64,000 nucleotides of DNA from positions 464,840 to 528,839 of the forward strand of contig NZ_BFBP01000011.1 in assembly GCF_003112695.1 (NCBI RefSeq), given 5' to 3'. Position 1 is the first letter of the stretch; each line of letters starts with the position of its first letter. Below are positions 28,523 through 38,702 of this stretch, one piece after another. The position numbers were made by a program, and so were the translations under genes. This stretch comes from Azospira sp. I13. GTDB lineage: Bacteria; Pseudomonadota; Gammaproteobacteria; Burkholderiales; Rhodocyclaceae. Below the pieces are notes generated by a model that saw nothing but the letters and a program-made list of their open reading frames with translations, was not told the DNA's origin and searched no databases.

Positions 28523-29233
28523 ATGCGCCCCGTTGCCATATTCCGCCATTTTCCGACAGAAGGTCCGGGCTATTTTGCCACATTCCTCGAACGCCACGGC
28601 GTCGCCTGGGTGCTCATTCCCGTCGATGCGGGAGCGCCGATTCCCGCTTTGGCTGACGCCTACGCCGGCCTCTGCTTCATGGGCGGCCCGATGAGCGTGA
28701 ATGACCCGCTACCCTGGATCGACGATGCCTGTGCCCTGATCCGCGATGCGGCAGACAAGGGCATTCCGGTGCTCGGTCACTGCCTTGGTGCCCAGCTCAT
28801 GTCCAAGGCCCTGGGCGGTTCCATCTCCCGCAACCCGGTAAAGGAAATCGGCTGGGGGAGCGCCCGGGTGGAGGTGGGGGAAACATCCCGCCACTGGCTG
28901 GACGGGCTGGAGGGAGAATTCCCCGTCTTTCAGTGGCACGGGGAAACCTTCTCCCTGCCTCAAGGCGCCGTGCGGCTGCTGACCAACGACTACTGCGCCA
29001 ACCAGATGTTTGCCCTCGGCCCCCACCTGGGCATGCAATGCCATGTGGAGATGACGCCGGAGATGATCGCCAGCTGGTGCGAACAGTGGGAAGAGGAAGC
29101 CGGCAAGCTGCCGCCCCTGCCGTCAGTGCAAACGCCGCAACTCATGCAGGCGGAAGCGGCACAGCACCTGCCAGCCATGCGCCGCCTGGCGGACCAGTTG
29201 TACAGCGCCTGGAGCGCCGGTCTCAAGTGCTGA
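28523..29233 (+). CDS. Class I glutamine amidotransferase
   Basis: 236 aa. GATase1 fold with nucleophile Cys in LGHCLGAQLM, and His/Glu in MQCHVEMTPEM. It resembles stand-alone GMP-synthase-like amidotransferases (and gamma-glutamyl hydrolases of polyamine breakdown) and lacks an ATP pyrophosphatase domain. The acceptor is unknown. Divergent from the retropepsin; a strong terminator follows. Confidence 0.87.
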   Translation: MRPVAIFRHFPTEGPGYFATFLERHGVAWVLIPVDAGAPIPALADAYAGLCFMGGPMSVNDPLPWIDDACALIRDAADKGIPVLGHCLGAQLMSKALGGSISRNPVKEIGWGSARVEVGETSRHWLDGLEGEFPVFQWHGETFSLPQGAVRLLTNDYCANQMFALGPHLGMQCHVEMTPEMIASWCEQWEEEAGKLPPLPSVQTPQLMQAEAAQHLPAMRRLADQLYSAWSAGLKC

Positions 29234-29250
29234 GGCTACTAGCAGGAGAT

Positions 29251-29280
29251 AAAAAACGGCGCCCGCAGGCGCCGTTTTCT
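29251..29280. terminator. Bidirectional terminator
   Basis: AAAAAACGGCGCC-CGCA-GGCGCCGTTTTCT between convergent genes, usable on both strands. Confidence 0.88.
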
Positions 29281-29295
29281 TGACCGCGGTGTAGC

Positions 29296-29790
29296 TTAAT
29301 CGCGGAAATTACCGTACTTGATGGGGAAGTCGGTAATCGACTTCTTCACCAGGGTAATGGTTTCCTGCAGCACGTCACGCTTGGCGCCGGTGACGCGCAC
29401 CGTGTCGCCCTGGATGGCAGCCTGGACCTTGAGTTTGGAATCCTTCACCAGCTTGACGATCTTCTTCGCCAGCTCGCTTTCGATACCGATCTTGATCTTC
29501 AGGTCCTGCTTCACCTTGTCGCCGGAAACCTTCTGCACAGCCTGCTGATCCAGGCGCTTGACGCAATCGGGCTCCTTCTTCTCCATTTCGGGGAAGAGGA
29601 TGGTCTTGATCTGGTCCAACTGGAAGTCGGAATCGCCAAAGACCGTGATGACCTTGTCTTTCTCGTTGAGCTCCACCTTGGCGGTGGTGCCCTTGAAGTC
29701 ATGGCGGCCGACGATCTTCTTGCCGGTGGAATCAATGGCATTCTTCAGCGCCACCATATCCACTTCGGAGGAAAAGTCGAAAGACGGCAT
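29296..29790 (-). CDS. yajQ: YajQ-family nucleotide-binding protein
   Basis: 164 aa. MPSFDFSSEVDMVALKNAID start, GKKIVGRHDFKGT and the end DFPIKYGNFRD are diagnostic. YajQ proteins bind cyclic di-GMP or tRNA/GTP in different bacteria; role here unknown. Last gene of the run argD-argF-argG-DUF2788-ppnP-yajQ, 11 bp after ppnP. Confidence 0.93.
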   Translation of the reverse strand: MPSFDFSSEVDMVALKNAIDSTGKKIVGRHDFKGTTAKVELNEKDKVITVFGDSDFQLDQIKTILFPEMEKKEPDCVKRLDQQAVQKVSGDKVKQDLKIKIGIESELAKKIVKLVKDSKLKVQAAIQGDTVRVTGAKRDVLQETITLVKKSITDFPIKYGNFRD

Positions 29791-29801
29791 TCCGGCTTCC
29801 C

Positions 29802-30116
29802 TTAACCGAAGTAGCAGACGTAGTGGTAGGGCTCGCCGCTGACTTCGATGTCGAAGCTGGAGTTGCCCGGCACATTGAAGGACTCACCGGCACCGGAAGT
29901 CTTCCATTCACTCTCGCCCTTGAGGCGATAGCGGCAGGCACCGGCCACGGTTTCCATGACTTCGGGCGCGCCGGTGTTGAAGGTCAGGCTGGCGGGCAGG
30001 ATCACGCCTACGGTCTTCTTGGAGCCGTCGGCAAAGATTACGGTGTGGCTGACACACTTGCCGTCAAAGTAGACGTTGGCGGCCTTGACGACGGAAACGT
30101 TATCGAATTGAGACAT
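29802..30116 (-). CDS. ppnP: Pyrimidine/purine nucleoside phosphorylase
   Basis: 104 aa cupin-fold protein (YaiE/PpnP). [34 protein letters not shown] and [18 protein letters not shown] match the family. Phosphorolysis of several nucleosides. Start ATG 30116 shares its A with the TGA of the DUF2788 gene (TGATG), so it is translationally coupled. Confidence 0.93.
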   Translation of the reverse strand: MSQFDNVSVVKAANVYFDGKCVSHTVIFADGSKKTVGVILPASLTFNTGAPEVMETVAGACRYRLKGESEWKTSGAGESFNVPGNSSFDIEVSGEPYHYVCYFG

Positions 30117-30337
30117 CAGATACCCCAAATTTTCTGGATGATGGTCTTGGAGATGAAACCGAGCATCCCCAGAGACAGAACGAAAAAGAGCACGAACGTG
30201 CCGACCTTGCCCGCTTTGGACTTGTAGGCCAGTTCGCCGATGATGAACAGCATGTAGATGATGAAAGCCCCGATCCCGAAAGTGACGCCGAAATCGGAAA
30301 TCTGGGCTTCCGTGAAGCCGAAGAGGGTGTTTTCCAC
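30116..30337 (-). CDS. DUF2788 small membrane protein
   Basis: 73 aa with two hydrophobic spans ([21 protein letters not shown] and [18 protein letters not shown]). Begins [20 protein letters not shown], characteristic of DUF2788. Function unknown. 12 bp downstream of argG and overlapping ppnP. Confidence 0.85.
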   Translation of the reverse strand: MENTLFGFTEAQISDFGVTFGIGAFIIYMLFIIGELAYKSKAGKVGTFVLFFVLSLGMLGFISKTIIQKIWGI

Positions 30338-30349
30338 CGAATTCTCCGC

Positions 30350-31579
<1,230 letters not shown>

Positions 31580-31597
31580 GATGCTTCCCTGCAAAGA

Positions 31598-32521
31598 TTA
31601 AGAATTGACGCGGCCCAGGAGCAGATACTCCATCAGGGCCTTCTGGGTGTGCAGCCGGTTCTCCGCCTCATCCCAGACAGCGGACTGGGGACCGTCGATC
31701 ACTTCAGCGGTCACTTCCTCGCCACGGTGGGCCGGCAGGCAATGGAGGAAAATGGCGTCGGACTTGGCGATACGCATCATGTCGCCGTCGACCTGCCAAT
31801 CGGCGAAGTCCTTCAGGCGTTCCTCGTTTTCAGCTTCGAAACCCATGGAGGTCCACACGTCGGTGGTGACGATGTCGGCCCCCTTGGCCGCTTCCATGGG
31901 ATCGCTAAATTGCTCGAAATTGGCGGTGCCGTAGAGGCCCGCCCGTTCCGCTTCCACCTCGTAGCCGGGAGGCGTGGAGACGTGGACGTTGAAATCCAGC
32001 ACTTCGGCCGCCTGCAGCCAGGTGTTGCAGACGTTGTTGGAATCGCCGATCCAGGCCACGGTCTTGCCCTGGATGGGGCCCCGGTGCTCGATGTAGGTAA
32101 AGATGTCGGCCATGATCTGGCACGGGTGGTATTCGTTGGTCAGGCCGTTGATCACCGGCACCCGGGAGTTGGCGGCGAAGCGCTCAATGATCTCCTGCTC
32201 AAAGGTACGGATCATGACGATGTCGCTCATGCGGGAGATGACCTGGGCTGCGTCTTCCACCGGCTCGCCGCGGCCCAGCTGGGAATCGCGGGTATTGAGG
32301 TAAATGGCGGAACCACCCAGCTGTTGCATACCGGCCTCGAAGGAAAGGCGGGTACGGGTGCTGGCCTTCTCGAAAATCATCACCAGGGTGCGGTCGGTCA
32401 GGGGCCAGTACTGCTTGTAGTTCTTGAACTGGTCCTTGATCCAGCGGGTGCGTGCGAACAGATAGTCGAACTCATCCCGGGTGAAGTCCTTGAATTGCAG
32501 AAAGTGCTTGATAGACGACAT
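31598..32521 (-). CDS. argF: Ornithine carbamoyltransferase
   Basis: 307 aa. Carbamoyl-phosphate loop STRTR, HPCQ in NEYHPCQIMAD, and the ornithine motif HCLPAHRGEEV are intact. Makes citrulline from ornithine. 18 bp before argG in the same direction. Confidence 0.96.
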   Translation of the reverse strand: MSSIKHFLQFKDFTRDEFDYLFARTRWIKDQFKNYKQYWPLTDRTLVMIFEKASTRTRLSFEAGMQQLGGSAIYLNTRDSQLGRGEPVEDAAQVISRMSDIVMIRTFEQEIIERFAANSRVPVINGLTNEYHPCQIMADIFTYIEHRGPIQGKTVAWIGDSNNVCNTWLQAAEVLDFNVHVSTPPGYEVEAERAGLYGTANFEQFSDPMEAAKGADIVTTDVWTSMGFEAENEERLKDFADWQVDGDMMRIAKSDAIFLHCLPAHRGEEVTAEVIDGPQSAVWDEAENRLHTQKALMEYLLLGRVNS

Positions 32522-32545
32522 AGCGATCTCCCCTCCCCAACTGCC

Positions 32546-33718
32546 TCAGGCCGTCAGGAACTCCTTGATCAGGGCGGCCAGGCGTTGCACCAGCTCCTGG
32601 GTATCGGCCACGCTGAAGGTCAGCGCCGGCAGCAGGCGCACCACCTTGTCGGCGGTGACGTTGATCAGCAGACCGGCTGCCAGGCCCTTGGCCACCAGTT
32701 CGCCGCAGGGGCGATCCAGTTCGATACCGATCATCAGGCCCTTGCCACGGATATCGACAATGCCGGCCACACCGGCCAGCGCCTCGGCCAGGCCGCTGCG
32801 GATGGCATCGCCCTGGGTCACGGCATTGGCCAGCAGCTGGTCTTCTTCGATGCAGGCAATGGTGGTCAGGGCAGCCGTGCAGGCCAGCGGATTGCCACCA
32901 AAAGTGGAACCGTGATTGCCCGGCCCGAACAGGCCGGCCGCCTTGCCGGCGGTCATGCAGGCGCCCACCGGCACGCCGGAGCCCAGGCCCTTGGCCAGGG
33001 TCGCCACGTCAGGCAGGATGCCGGAATGCTGGAAGCCGAACCAGGTGCCGGTACGGCCCATGCCGCATTGCACCTCGTCGCACATCAGCAGCCAGTCCTT
33101 TTCGTCGCACAGGCTGCGCAGGCCACGTTGGAATTCGGGGTCGGCTACATGGATGCCACCTTCACCCTGGACCATCTCCAGCAGCACAGCCACCACATTG
33201 GGATTCTGCTCGGCGACAGCGCGGATGGCGGGCAGGTCGTTGTAAGGCACCCGCACGAAGCCGGAAACCAGGGGCTCAAAGCCGGCCTGGGCCTTGCGGT
33301 TGCCGGTGGCAGAAAGGGTCGCCAGGGTACGGCCATGGAAGGCCTTTTCCATGACGATGACGACCGGGTTATCCACGCCCTTTTTGTGGCCGAAGAAACG
33401 GGCCAGCTTGATGGCCGCCTCGTTGGCCTCGCAACCGGAATTGCAGAAAAACACTTCTTCCATGCGGGACAGCCCGGCCAGACGATCGGCCAGTTCTTCC
33501 TGCTGGGGAATACGGTAGAGATTGGAGGTATGCAACACCCGGGCGGCCTGGCCGGCGATGGCAGCCACCAGCTTGGGGTGGTTGTGGCCAAGGGTATTCA
33601 CGGCGATGCCGGAGAGGGCATCGAGATAACGCTTGCCGTCGGTATCGAAAATCCAGTTACCCTCGCCATGGCTGAAAGCCACCGGCAGACGGGCGTAGGT
33701 ATTCATCAGATGGGGCAT
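32546..33718 (-). CDS. argD: Acetylornithine aminotransferase
   Basis: 390 aa class-III PLP aminotransferase. Cofactor lysine in ATLAKGLGSGVP, DEVQCGMGRTG, and NSGCEANEAAIKLAR are diagnostic. Converts N-acetylglutamate semialdehyde to N-acetylornithine. ATG 33718 (MPHLMNTYARLP) or 33706 are both plausible starts. First gene of the operon. Confidence 0.95.
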   Translation of the reverse strand: MPHLMNTYARLPVAFSHGEGNWIFDTDGKRYLDALSGIAVNTLGHNHPKLVAAIAGQAARVLHTSNLYRIPQQEELADRLAGLSRMEEVFFCNSGCEANEAAIKLARFFGHKKGVDNPVVIVMEKAFHGRTLATLSATGNRKAQAGFEPLVSGFVRVPYNDLPAIRAVAEQNPNVVAVLLEMVQGEGGIHVADPEFQRGLRSLCDEKDWLLMCDEVQCGMGRTGTWFGFQHSGILPDVATLAKGLGSGVPVGACMTAGKAAGLFGPGNHGSTFGGNPLACTAALTTIACIEEDQLLANAVTQGDAIRSGLAEALAGVAGIVDIRGKGLMIGIELDRPCGELVAKGLAAGLLINVTADKVVRLLPALTFSVADTQELVQRLAALIKEFLTA

Positions 33719-33809
33719 GGACCTTGCCTTGAAGTGACGGGCGAGGGGCGCGAGAATGACAAACGGCGGCAAACGCCGCCGCCTTGTTGGCGCCCCCGTA
33801 CCCAAAGCA

Positions 33810-33836
33810 GTACTGTATTGAAAAAGGCCACAGTAC
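33810..33836. promoter_or_regulatory. Inverted repeat upstream of argD / parA-like gene
   Basis: GTACTGT (33810-33816) and ACAGTAC (33830-33836) with a 13-nt spacer, in the divergent gap. Outer CCCGTAC/GTACGGG bases extend the symmetry. Could be an operator or an RNA hairpin. Confidence 0.3.
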
Positions 33837-33936
33837 GGGGTTGCTGAAGGCTGAATATTAAGCGAAAAACCCGCCCTTGTATAGGCGACACCGGCCCCGA
33901 GAGGACCGTAAAACCTAGATCAGACAGGACCTGACC

Positions 33937-34701
33937 ATGGCTCGGCTGGCGATATTCAACCAGAAAGGCGGCGTCGGCAAGACGACCACCACGCTCAATC
34001 TTGCGGCGGCCAGCATCCGCCACAATCGCCCTCCCCTGCTCCTCGACCTGGACCCCCAGGGACACCTTTCCGGCATCCACGGCGCCGCCCCTGCCGCAGC
34101 GGAGCACAGCCTCTTTGCCTTTTACCAGGATCACCGTTCCCTGGCCGAACTGGAGATTCCCTGGCAGAACATCGGCCAGCTCATCCCCTCCCACCAGCAA
34201 CTGATCAAGGTGGATTCCATCTACGGCAAGGGCCCCACCATCCTCAACAAGCTACGCCAGGGACTGGAGCACCTGGAAAGCGAACAGGGGGAACGCACCA
34301 CCCTGATCGACTGCTGCCCTTACGTCGGCGTCCTTTCCCTGAATGCCATCTTTGCCGTCGAGCGGGTGCTCATCCCCGTCTCCACCGACTTCCTTTCCCT
34401 CCAGGCCGCCCACCATATGGCCCGCACCCTGGACATCCTGGAGCCGGTCATCAAGCGCCGGGTCGCCCAGCGTTACGTCCTCACCCGCTTCGACCGCCGC
34501 CGCCGCATGAGCGAAGACATCCGCAGCCGACTGACCGAAGCATTTGGCGAGGAAGTGTGCAAAACGGCGATCTCTGAAAACGTGGCTGTCGCCGAAAGCC
34601 CCTCCCTCAACCGGGACGTCTTCACCCACGCCTTTGCCAGCAACGGCGCCCAGGACTATCTGGCCCTGCATGACGAACTGCGGACCTGCGGCTTTCTCTG
34701 A
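33937..34701 (+). CDS. ParA/MinD-like ATPase, orphan
   Basis: 254 aa. Deviant Walker A KGGVGKTT at residues 10-17 and LLLDLDPQGHLSGI mark the ParA family. No parB or parS-like repeat is adjacent. Ends in RTCGFL. Soma-type ParA orphans position cellular cargo; the cargo here is unknown. Divergent from argD. Confidence 0.87.
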   Translation: MARLAIFNQKGGVGKTTTTLNLAAASIRHNRPPLLLDLDPQGHLSGIHGAAPAAAEHSLFAFYQDHRSLAELEIPWQNIGQLIPSHQQLIKVDSIYGKGPTILNKLRQGLEHLESEQGERTTLIDCCPYVGVLSLNAIFAVERVLIPVSTDFLSLQAAHHMARTLDILEPVIKRRVAQRYVLTRFDRRRRMSEDIRSRLTEAFGEEVCKTAISENVAVAESPSLNRDVFTHAFASNGAQDYLALHDELRTCGFL

Positions 34702-34774
34702 CCCCGCACTGCAACCGCAGGATAAGCACAACCCGCAATACCCGACATGCCTCACCACCCCACCCGCTAGACGC

Positions 34775-34800
34775 AAAAAAAGGGCGCCTATGGCGCCCTT
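34775..34800 (-). terminator. Terminator of the 72-aa gene
   Basis: On the minus strand AAGGGCGCC-ATA-GGCGCCCTT is followed by a run of T residues. Confidence 0.8.
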
Positions 34801-34821
34801 GGCAATGACGGAATCTCTTCC

Positions 34822-35040
34822 TCAACCGGAAAGCAAATCCACCACTTCCTCGAAGCTGGCTCCGGCCCGCCCGGTCACTGCCAGGCGACGCGCTTCCAGC
34901 ACTTCGCAATCACGATACATCTGGCGCAGCTTGCGTTGCGCCTCGCCTTCATCCCGCCCCTGAATGGTCAGATTGTCCACCACCGAGCCACTGCGGGTAC
35001 GGATACGGAAACTGAATTTGGTAAAGAAAACGGGCGTCAC
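34822..35040 (-). CDS. Small conserved protein, unknown function
   Basis: 72 aa: MTPVFFTKFSFRIRTRSGSV start and a charged helical middle (GEAQRKLRQMYRDCEVLEAR). Followed by a good terminator, and has normal codon use. The family resembles short betaproteobacterial hypothetical proteins; no function known. Confidence 0.7.
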   Translation of the reverse strand: MTPVFFTKFSFRIRTRSGSVVDNLTIQGRDEGEAQRKLRQMYRDCEVLEARRLAVTGRAGASFEEVVDLLSG

Positions 35041-35438
35041 CTTCAGCCCCTTTAATTCAATGGGATAGCTTCAGTATATGCACCAGAATTTAGGAATGCA
35101 ATGTAGTAGATTCTTTTTATTAGACATTATCTAACCAAAGCTGGCGAACACCGGCTCTCACATCCGACATCTCAGTAGCCCCAGGTCAACGCTCCGAGTC
35201 CACTTTGTGGCGCCCTTCTGCCACCCTTCCCAGCAAAATCAGCCCCGACACCCAGGCACGCTTTCCGCATGACGAAATCCCCTTCCGAGATCCACGACGG
35301 CCGTGGCATTTCTGCTAGAATGCTCCGCGGCGCTGGGAGGACTCTCCCTGCGCCAAACAGTCGGCAACACGCCGACATCCACACCACCCCGCCCGCCACC
35401 CGCAAGGTTCGAGCGAGTCGATAAGAATACGTGGAGAC
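35041..35438. other. Intergenic region, AT-rich in its first 120 bp
   Basis: 398 bp between a minus-strand and a plus-strand gene. 35060-35150 is unusually AT-rich for this genome and probably carries the promoter of the 72-aa gene. A TAGAAT -10-like hexamer lies near 35318 for the plus gene. No supported ORF. Confidence 0.5.
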
Positions 35439-35732
35439 ATGACAACAGAACTGGCCCCCAACTTCGTCATCGTTGGCCTGACCCGGGAGGGACGGAAATT
35501 TCGTCCCAGCGACTGGGCGGAACGCCTTTGTGGCGTCATGTCAGCCTTCGGCGCCGAGAAGAAGATGAAATACTCCCCTTTCGTCGGCCCCTGCACCTTT
35601 CAAGGTGAAAAAGCCGTTTTTGTCGATGCCCAGCTGGGCCGGCTGGAACCCATGGCTTACAAGTTCATGCTGAACTTCGCCAACGACAATGAGCTGCAGG
35701 TCGTGGAAGGCGTGGAACGCCCCAGCAACTGA
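35439..35732 (+). CDS. DUF3579 protein
   Basis: 97 aa. FVIVGLTREGRKFRPSDWAE and GVMSAFG are family hallmarks. Small cytosolic protein of betaproteobacteria, function unknown (some copies lie beside pilus genes, not here). GGAG is 5 nt before the ATG. Confidence 0.85.
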   Translation: MTTELAPNFVIVGLTREGRKFRPSDWAERLCGVMSAFGAEKKMKYSPFVGPCTFQGEKAVFVDAQLGRLEPMAYKFMLNFANDNELQVVEGVERPSN

Positions 35733-35841
35733 GCTGCCTCGGCCAAGCCACAACCCAGCACCAGCCCCCCACCCCGGAACATCCCGCAGTCGCAGGAAAA
35801 TACTCAAGCACCCATCCCAGGACCCCGGTAGCACACAAAAG

Positions 35842-35868
35842 AAAACGGCACCCGAAGGTGCCGTTTTT
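35842..35868. terminator. Bidirectional terminator
   Basis: AAAACGGCACC-CGAA-GGTGCCGTTTTT between convergent DUF3579 and rpsT genes. Confidence 0.88.
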
Positions 35869-35892
35869 CACATCCGCAGACCGGAGGATCTA

Positions 35893-36159
35893 TTAGGCAG
35901 CCAGGGCCTTGATCGCAGCGGTCAGGCGGCTCTTGTGGCGAGCAGCCTTGTTCTTGTGGATGATTTTCTTGTCAGCGATGCGGTCGATGGTACCGACGGA
36001 TTGCTGGAAAACGGTTTGTGCAGCAGCCTTGTCGCCGGCCAGAACGGCCTTTTGGACGCGCTTGATAGCCGTACGCAGCGTGGAGCGCAGGCTGGCATTG
36101 TGAGCGCGTTGCTTCTCGGACTGGCGCGCGCGTTTGCGGGCTTGAGCGCTGTTGGCCAT
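35893..36159 (-). CDS. rpsT: 30S ribosomal protein S20
   Basis: 88 aa, Lys/Arg/Ala-rich. [20 protein letters not shown] start and [20 protein letters not shown] are diagnostic. Monocistronic; divergent from murJ with a 266-bp gap. Confidence 0.97.
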   Translation of the reverse strand: MANSAQARKRARQSEKQRAHNASLRSTLRTAIKRVQKAVLAGDKAAAQTVFQQSVGTIDRIADKKIIHKNKAARHKSRLTAAIKALAA

Positions 36160-36425
36160 GGAATTCTTCCTGAAACGGTGTTGATCGAAAGCGCGCGAGT
36201 TTACCGGCAGATCAAAAAAAAGGCAAGGGGAATATTGCCAAGCCCATATTTCCCCACTCTTAGCGTTCCACCGGCGATGCCGCTAATATGGCGCCTTCGC
36301 CCCCTGGCTGCGACGGTGGCACGCTTGCATCTCCAGGCGCTTCCGCCGCCGATGCTTTCAGCGTCCGACCGAATCCGCGCCACCCCAGCCAACGCCACCA
36401 CCGGCCCACCTATATAACAATAGCC

Positions 36426-37970
36426 ATGAACCTGCTTCGCGCCCTCGTCACCGTCAGCGGCATGACGCTGCTTTCCCGCATCCTCGGCTTCGTCCGGGAT
36501 TTCGTCATCGCCCGAGCCTTCGGTGCCGGCCTGGCCACTGACGCCTTTTTTGTCGCCTTCAAGTTGCCCAACCTGCTGCGCCGCCTGTTTGCGGAAGGCG
36601 CCTTTTCCCAGGCCTTCGTCCCCATCCTGGGGGAATACAAGAATCGTCGCGGCACCGAGGAAGCCCGCCATCTGGTGGACCGGGTGGCTACCTTGCTGTT
36701 CCTGGCCCTCACCGTCGTCACCGCCCTGGGTGTGGCCGGCGCCCCTATTCTTGTATACCTCTCGGCTCCCGGCTTTGCCGCCGAGCCGGACAAGTTCGAA
36801 CTGACGGTGAGCCTGACCCGCATCACCTTCCCTTACATATTGTTCATGTCCCTGGTGGCCTTGGCTGGCGGCGTGCTCAATACCTGGAGCCGCTTCGCCC
36901 TGCCCGCCTTCACGCCGGTGCTGCTCAATATCAGCTTCATTGGCTTGGCCCTGTTCGCCACGCCCTGGTTCGACCAGCCGGCCCTGGTGCTGGGCTGGGC
37001 CGTCTTCCTCGGCGGGGTGCTGCAACTGGCCCTGCAACTGCCGGCCCTGAAAAAGATCGGCATGCTGCCCCGCTTCCGCCTGGACTGGAAGGATGAAGGG
37101 GTACGCCGCGTCCTCAAGCTCATGGCCCCGGCCGTGCTCGGCGTTTCCGTCAGCCAGGTGAGCTTGCTCATCAACACCATCTTCGCCTCCTTCCTGGAAA
37201 ACGGTGCCGTCTCCTGGCTCTATTACGCTGACCGGCTGATGGAGTTCCCCTCCGGCCTGCTGGGGGCTGCCCTCGGCACCATCCTCCTGCCCTCCCTGGC
37301 CAAATACCACGCGGATGGCAAAACTGAGGACTACGCCCATCTGCTCGACTGGGGCCTCCGCCTCTGCCTGCTGCTCACCCTGCCCGCCGCCCTGGCCCTG
37401 GCCATTCTCGGTGTCCCCCTCATCTCCACCCTCTTCCACCATGGCGCCTTCACCGGCGCCGACGTGCTGCGCACCCGGGAGGCCCTGGCTGCCTACGCCG
37501 TCGGCCTCACCGGCCTGATCCTGGTGAAGGTGCTGGCCCCGGGCTTCTACGCCCGGCAGAACATCCGCACCCCGGTGAAGATCGCCCTGATCTCCCTCTT
37601 CGCCACCCAGGCCATGAACCTGCTCTTCGTAGTTTTCCTCGACCTGCGCCACGCTGGCCTCGCCCTCTCCATCGGCCTCGCGGCCTGCCTCAACGCCGCC
37701 CTGCTTTTCCAGGGCTTACGCCGCCACGCCATTTACACCCCCCGGCCCGGCTGGGCTGGTTTCCTGCTCAAGCTGCTGGTGGCCCTGGCCGCCCTGGGGG
37801 CCGCCCTCTGGTTCGGCATGGGCCGGGAAGCGGACTGGCTGGCCTTCGGCGGCCTGCAACGATTGATCCGCCTTTCCCTGCTGGTGGGCGGCGGCATCTT
37901 CGCCTACTTTGCCACCCTGGCCCTGCTTGGTTTTAGAATGAAGGACTTCCGGCGCCGGGCGGCCGAATAG
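36426..37970 (+). CDS. murJ: Lipid II flippase MurJ
   Basis: 514 aa with about 14 hydrophobic segments. [33 protein letters not shown]-like [20 protein letters not shown] and [16 protein letters not shown] are characteristic. Moves lipid II across the inner membrane for peptidoglycan synthesis. ATG 36426 is chosen by homology; the Shine-Dalgarno is weak. Confidence 0.95.
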   Translation: MNLLRALVTVSGMTLLSRILGFVRDFVIARAFGAGLATDAFFVAFKLPNLLRRLFAEGAFSQAFVPILGEYKNRRGTEEARHLVDRVATLLFLALTVVTALGVAGAPILVYLSAPGFAAEPDKFELTVSLTRITFPYILFMSLVALAGGVLNTWSRFALPAFTPVLLNISFIGLALFATPWFDQPALVLGWAVFLGGVLQLALQLPALKKIGMLPRFRLDWKDEGVRRVLKLMAPAVLGVSVSQVSLLINTIFASFLENGAVSWLYYADRLMEFPSGLLGAALGTILLPSLAKYHADGKTEDYAHLLDWGLRLCLLLTLPAALALAILGVPLISTLFHHGAFTGADVLRTREALAAYAVGLTGLILVKVLAPGFYARQNIRTPVKIALISLFATQAMNLLFVVFLDLRHAGLALSIGLAACLNAALLFQGLRRHAIYTPRPGWAGFLLKLLVALAALGAALWFGMGREADWLAFGGLQRLIRLSLLVGGGIFAYFATLALLGFRMKDFRRRAAE

Positions 37971-38072
37971 GCTACGGGCCGCACTGGCCGGGGCGCCAGA
38001 CGCCCCCTCGCTCCGGGATTCCATAAAAGGCCGGCCGCCCAGCGGCCCGGCTGCCTACAGGAGGAGATCGAG

Positions 38073-38702
38073 GTGATACTGGAAAGCAAGAGCTTCACGG
38101 ACGGCGCCCCCATTCCCGGCGAATTCGCCTTCTGCATTCCCCATGACAGCCACCACGTCTGCCTGGGCGGCAACCGCAATCCCCAACTGCAATGGCGGGA
38201 GGTGCCCGAGGGCACCCGCTCCTTCGCCCTCATCTGCCACGACCCAGACGTTCCCTCCCAGGGGGACGACGTCAATCAGGAAGGACGCAGCGTGCCCGCC
38301 AGCCTGCCGCGGGTGGATTTCTTCCACTGGGTGCTGATCAACCTGTCCCCGGACACCCGGGAGATTGCCGCCGGTGAATACTCCGGCGACGTCACTCCCC
38401 GGGGCAAAAGCGGCCCCGCCAGCCGTAACGGCGCCAGCCACGGCATCAACGATTACACCCACTGGTTTGCCGGCGACCGGGACATGAGCGGCCACTACTT
38501 CGGCTACGACGGCCCCTGCCCGCCCTGGAACGACGCGTTGCGCCACCGCTACATTTTCACCCTGTTTGCCCTGGATGTCGCCCAACTGCCCCTGGATGGC
38601 CCCTTTACCGGTGCCGATGCGCGGCAGGCCATGGCCGGGCACATCCTCGCCCAGGCCAGCATTACCGGCACCTACAGCCTCAACCCCGCCCTCAAACCCT
38701 AG
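38073..38702 (+). CDS. YbhB/YbcL (PEBP-like) protein
   Basis: 209 aa. PEBP fold: FALICHDPDVP, VDFFHWVLINL, and YGYDGPCPP-like GYDGPCPPWNDALRHRYIF. Prokaryotic members resemble Raf kinase inhibitor proteins but their ligand is unknown. GTG start 38073 with a GGAGG-rich leader. Its end overlaps the convergent lyase gene by 11 bp. Confidence 0.85.
   Translation: MILESKSFTDGAPIPGEFAFCIPHDSHHVCLGGNRNPQLQWREVPEGTRSFALICHDPDVPSQGDDVNQEGRSVPASLPRVDFFHWVLINLSPDTREIAAGEYSGDVTPRGKSGPASRNGASHGINDYTHWFAGDRDMSGHYFGYDGPCPPWNDALRHRYIFTLFALDVAQLPLDGPFTGADARQAMAGHILAQASITGTYSLNPALKP

Noticed and set aside
34001-34204. parS-like site or parB near the ParA gene
   Set aside because: No TGTTTCACGTGAAACA-like palindrome or ParB-like ORF is visible; the gene is treated as an orphan ParA.
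35041-35438. Small RNA in the AT-rich gap before the DUF3579 gene
   Set aside because: No stable hairpin with a T tract can be seen, so AT-richness is read as promoter sequence.
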